Below, one piece after another: positions 60,386 through 64,000 of a stretch of DNA of 64,000 nucleotides. The translations under genes were made by a program, and so were the position numbers. Numbering within the stretch: the stretch's first letter is position 1; every line of letters begins with the position of its first letter. The DNA comes from Platynereis dumerilii (taxonomy: Eukaryota > Annelida > Polychaeta > Phyllodocida > Nereididae), in the NCBI GenBank assembly GCA_026936325.1, contig JAPTHN010000007.1, forward strand, positions 19,652,337 to 19,716,336, in the 5' to 3' direction. The notes under the pieces are model-generated. The model was not told the origin of the DNA, did not search any database, and was given only the letters and a program-made list of their open reading frames with translations.

Positions 60386-60391
60386 TTTATT
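60386..60391 (-). terminator. PDCL polyadenylation signal
   Basis: AATAAA on the minus strand 22 bases beyond the PDCL stop codon. If used, the 3' UTR would be very short. Confidence 0.5.
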
Positions 60392-60412
60392 TGTGATAAT
60401 TATCTTTCACAA

Positions 60413-62905
60413 TTAATCCAGATCTGAGCCTGAGGAGTCGTCTTCTTGCCTTGTCACTCTGACTACTCCAGATACAATCCTCTTCTCGGGCAGGAATCCA
60501 TGTCTGAAATCAAAAAATAAAAGAATTAGTATTTTGAGAAAAAAAGAGAGTAACACACATACTTAGTATATGTATTCAGGCCATAGATAGGTTTACATAC
60601 AAAGTTCATTCAGAAGTCCAGTAAGCCTGGTAGGCATTTTAGTACAGAGATAAATGGTGTATTATCTAGAGCTGTAGGTGTAGGCTACAGGTCCTAATGT
60701 CAATTCAAAATAGGCCTAGCCTACTTAAGATTCTAAAAAAATATATATATCCAAACCATTCATAAATATAAGAAAAAATATACAGAATCTAGATTTACCA
60801 ACTTAAATAGGAAATTTTTATTGCAGTTATGAATTATAAAGAACTATTTATGAATAAAAACACAGTTTGTGCTATTACGTGGCATTAGTTCTTTAGCAGC
60901 AAATTATTAGTTAGTCTCTTAACTATAGTGCATAATCATTAATGAATATGAATTAAGAGTTCACTCATTTCACAATGAAACATGAATATTTTGAAGTATC
61001 CTACACACTTCACTCATCTGGACAATCTGCCACTTAAAAATATTTTTTCCGTTTTTAAAATAAGCACACTTACTCTATTAAGAATCCTTCTAGGTCAGAC
61101 GGTGGAAAATCATCACCTAGTTCATCACCAACTCGCACAAAGTTTCCAATTAAGTCTCCTTTTTTGTAAATTAATAGCGCTGGGACACCATTAACACTCT
61201 GAAAAGATCAGTTTATTGAGTTCATTGAGTTGCAAACTTTTCAATGAAGTAACATTATTTCTATCGTTACTGCTACACAAAAATAGTTGTAAAAGCATGT
61301 TATTTATTGAATAGACATTCAAAACATTAGCAAAATAGGCACCTTCAAAAAAGGTTTAACTTTTTACTTAGATTTTTTCTTTATAGATCTCTGTATAGCT
61401 GACAAACTAAAGTATTTTGACTTCTTGACATCAACATCAGAGAGAAAAATCCACTGGATTTAAAATACATGTTACATATTAAAAGACATTTTCCCATCCA
61501 GAATCATGAGACATCAAAGTCACAAGAACTCACAAATTGATGGCTGAGCTGGGCATCTGATGCTTTTAACTTGCAGAACTTCACTGTGATATATTCTTGG
61601 GCTAAAACTTCAATACATCTGTGCATACATTGGCATGATTTGTTTCTCTGAAAATAAAAATAGCAAGAATGTTTTTTGTTGAATAAAAAAAACATAAGTC
61701 TGTCATAAATTTTTTTTTACAAAATTTGGTGAAATCTGTTGGGAATGAGTGAAAAGAAAAGATACTCACATCTTCATAGAGATGAACTACAACCGTGACC
61801 TGTGGTTTTTCTTTATCTATTTCTTCAACAAATCTGTCTTTTGTAACTGCCACAACCCGGCCAAACTTGGGACTGCAAAAAAAAAAATACAAATTGGATT
61901 CAGAAGATTTTGAAAAAACATTGATATGATATTTATGTTGTTGCACCAAGAGAAAACAGGATTAAGAGATGCAAATGATGTATAAGAAGTGTACACCAGA
62001 CACAAAATGTTTGATTACACTTCAATTTAATTGATACTTCCATAATATAGGCCTTTATTTTATGAAGCAAATTATGATGTAATTCCCCAAAACAGTGTCT
62101 TCAGTTAACTAGACTGAGCAAATACGCATAATTGTTACAAGAACATTCATTGTCCATCGAGACACATTTAGAGGGTATATAAGTTATCTATAACATTCTA
62201 TTTGACTAAAACAAGTTCTATATAAAGCAAAAAGAAGTAAAACTTCAGAATACCCTTACACATTCTCCATGGCTTTTCTCATTTCTTCAATTCTTTTGGC
62301 CCTGTATTCTTTCATAAATGCTTCCTCTAAGTCATCCATTTCCTCAAGCTCAGCAAGAAACAAGTCATCTTTGGCTTTCTCCTTTTCGTCATCTAACTGC
62401 AAAAGAAAAATAGAAATATTTAGAAATATCCAAAAGTACTATTTATGAACATCATACTTCTTGGTAAAATTTAATCAATTTGGATGGCAATAAAATTAAT
62501 GTAACTGATCAAGGGCCAGTAAGTATACAAACTTAAACCTTATAATATCATGCAAAGAAATAAACTTAGGTACTAACTCTACTTTTTGGCAGTATCATTA
62601 AAAAATTTTTTTTTGGCAGTATCGTTTTGTTTAAAAATGTTCAGTGAATAGAACAGATAGATAGATAGATAGACAGATAAACTTCATTTATTTTTACTTA
62701 AAGCTTTCCTTTGACTTGAACTGCACAGTGTCTTAATCACATTAATGAAGAATAGTTTTAAATTGAAGAATTGGCTCACATGAGATCTGCATGTTATGGA
62801 CAGTTTCTTGAACAAAGCATCCCTCTCTCTGTCCTGCGTCTCTTTGTTTTCTGTTTCCAGTTGCTTAAATCTTCTCCAGTCGTTAAGAACTCCTTTTGGT
62901 CCAGT
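60413..62905 (-). CDS. PDCL: Phosducin-like protein 1 (partial, N-terminus outside window)
   Basis: PDCL works with the CCT chaperonin to fold G-protein beta subunits and assemble beta-gamma dimers in the cytosol. Exons on the minus strand with matching phases: 62780-62905, 62260-62396, 61770-61872, 61534-61647, 61074-61198, 60413-60503, giving 231 residues plus stop. The first visible exon starts TGPKGVLNDWRRFKQLETE, the family signature that lies near residue 57 of the ~300-residue human protein, and ends CRSH. Next come the acidic helix and EAFMKEYRAKRIEEMRKAM. The thioredoxin-like domain follows (FGRVVAV, VVVHLYED, EYITVKFCKLKAS, GVPALLIYKKGDLIGNFVRVGDELGDDF). The C-terminus is HGFLPEKR...DDSSGSDLD. 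The roughly 57 N-terminal residues must be encoded beyond base 64000, because no fitting exon appears in 62906-64000. The family choice (PDCL over PDC, PDCL2 or PDCL3) rests on the GPKGV and ITCRSH motifs. Confidence 0.92.
62657..62684 (+). repeat. GATA microsatellite in PDCL intron
   Basis: Five or so GATA units ending in GACAGATA, between the first two visible PDCL exons. Confidence 0.8.
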
Positions 62906-63369
62906 CTGAAGAAAAATGACACGTGATAAGTAAGTAAATGACAAGTAAATCACTGAACGCAGGTCTAAGGGTGACCTCTATGATCAGATCCTGGCTGTCC
63001 TAAACAGTCATAAAGTGCATGGGACTATAGTTTTAGACAAAACACAATCCTTAGACGAACACGGCATTGTGCATGCATGTAGCTATGCAAATGAGTAATA
63101 TTTACAGAGTACAGAAAAATAACAGCAAAATTATCCAAGCCAGATTGGCAGGGCAACATACAGTCTTTTACAGATTATAATTTAGCCTTTTACTAGTTTT
63201 TGGCGTATATTATATTGAACACTCAGAATAGCGGTAGTCAGGAGTGCAGGAGTCGGATCGGGACTCACTCCCTGGCACCTGCTGAGCTCCCTTTTTATTT
63301 AACTTCACTACAATAGCCTATATTCTTACAATGCGTATATGGTTATTACAGAGAAACAGGCATAATCCT

Positions 63370-64000
63370 GAAATAGGCCCCTCTGGGGCCTATTTATAAA
63401 GCGGTCGAAATATAGTTATAAATGTCCACAAAATGATTTATAGGGGCCTATTTCACGACTTATATATCATAGTGAATGTCAGTACATATATGTTGTCTCT
63501 ATAAAATAATAAATGGCATACATATAATGGCGTTTATTATTGTAAAAATTGAGTGTCTGACATAATTGTTTTGAATGAAAATAGGCCCATGACATGGGAA
63601 TAGGGGCCTATTTCAGGAGTAATATATAGGGATTTTTTGGTAAAATATTATGCGTTTTTCCTATATCCTACAATATTAAAAGGGCGAAAAGATTACTTTG
63701 GGGGTAGAGATAAAAATGGGGAGTTGTTTTTTTGGGGAAACGCAAAGTTTACGTACATTTTGAGGAATAGGGGCCTATTTATAGCACTATATGAATATAG
63801 GGGCCTATTTCAGGAGTATATATATACTCCTGATATAGGCCCCTATCCCCATTATATTTATGAAATTTAACTGCATTACAAATAATAAAGGGCATAGATA
63901 TTATGGGTACTTTTTATTGGAACAGGGGCCTATTTCAGGAGTAATATATATGGATTTTTTGGTAAAATATTATGCTTTTTTCCTATATCCTACAATCTTA
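63370..64000. repeat. Array of GGGGCCTATTTCAGGAG words, cut by window end
   Basis: The word AGGGGCCTATTTCA or its complement occurs at about 63370, 63440, 63600, 63768, 63798, 63830 and 63924. A ~75 bp segment (63603-63680) recurs directly at 63925-64000 with few changes, including TTTTTTGGTAAAATATTATG. This implies a ~325 bp unit that continues beyond the window. It lies in the PDCL 5' intron or upstream region. Confidence 0.7.
63797..63846. repeat. 50 bp near-perfect palindrome
   Basis: ATAGGGGCCTATTTCAGGAG and its inverted copy meet at a TATATATATA centre, with one or two mismatches. It is the head-to-head junction of two words of the surrounding array. Confidence 0.85.

Noticed and set aside
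1-64000. CRISPR array or prokaryotic operon
   Set aside because: The tandem arrays have no spacer structure, and all real genes are intron-bearing animal orthologs.

Overview
The window is eukaryotic nuclear DNA from a marine invertebrate, most likely a deuterostome such as an echinoderm or hemichordate. The reasons are split genes with GT/AG introns, three animal gene orthologs, a CR1/L2-type LINE, tRNA-derived SINEs, hAT and Harbinger-type elements, frequent 'taggccta' and 'tacatgta' words, and foldback transposons resembling the TU elements known from sea urchins. The species cannot be fixed from sequence alone.

Layout. Positions 1-28,000 are a gene-poor repeat landscape. In order: a 5'-truncated LINE; a 1.07 kb element with terminal inverted repeats (TIRs); a SINE; a 7.3 kb foldback element (8037-15351) whose arms are built of a ~350 bp satellite; a second foldback element (17495-21780) with ~0.6 kb TIRs around a ~199 bp satellite; a 25 bp minisatellite of about 1.75 kb (22127-23880); a third, smaller foldback element (24895-25842); another TIR element (26413-27371); and copies of a G-rich dispersed repeat. 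No host gene is recognised in this part.

Positions 28,226-62,905 carry three protein genes. NISCH (nischarin: PX domain plus leucine-rich repeats) runs on the plus strand in 16 exons and ends in an intronless 3 kb coding exon. HHAT (Hedgehog acyltransferase, an MBOAT enzyme) runs on the minus strand in 11 exons at 48701-53180, tail-to-tail with NISCH. PDCL (phosducin-like protein 1) is also on the minus strand, with six exons in view (60413-62905); its first exon or exons lie beyond the right edge. NISCH introns hold two hAT elements with perfect 8 bp target duplications, a TA-flanked MITE and two tRNA-derived SINEs. A Harbinger-like MITE lies just downstream of the HHAT stop.

The three genes have unrelated jobs: integrin/Rac and endosomal signalling for NISCH, Hedgehog lipidation in the ER for HHAT, and G-protein beta-gamma assembly with the CCT chaperonin for PDCL. 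No operon-like logic is seen. I found no retroviral, LTR or Polinton-type element, no real tRNA or rRNA gene, and no CRISPR. All exon borders come from reading splice signals and protein similarity by eye, without transcripts or searches.
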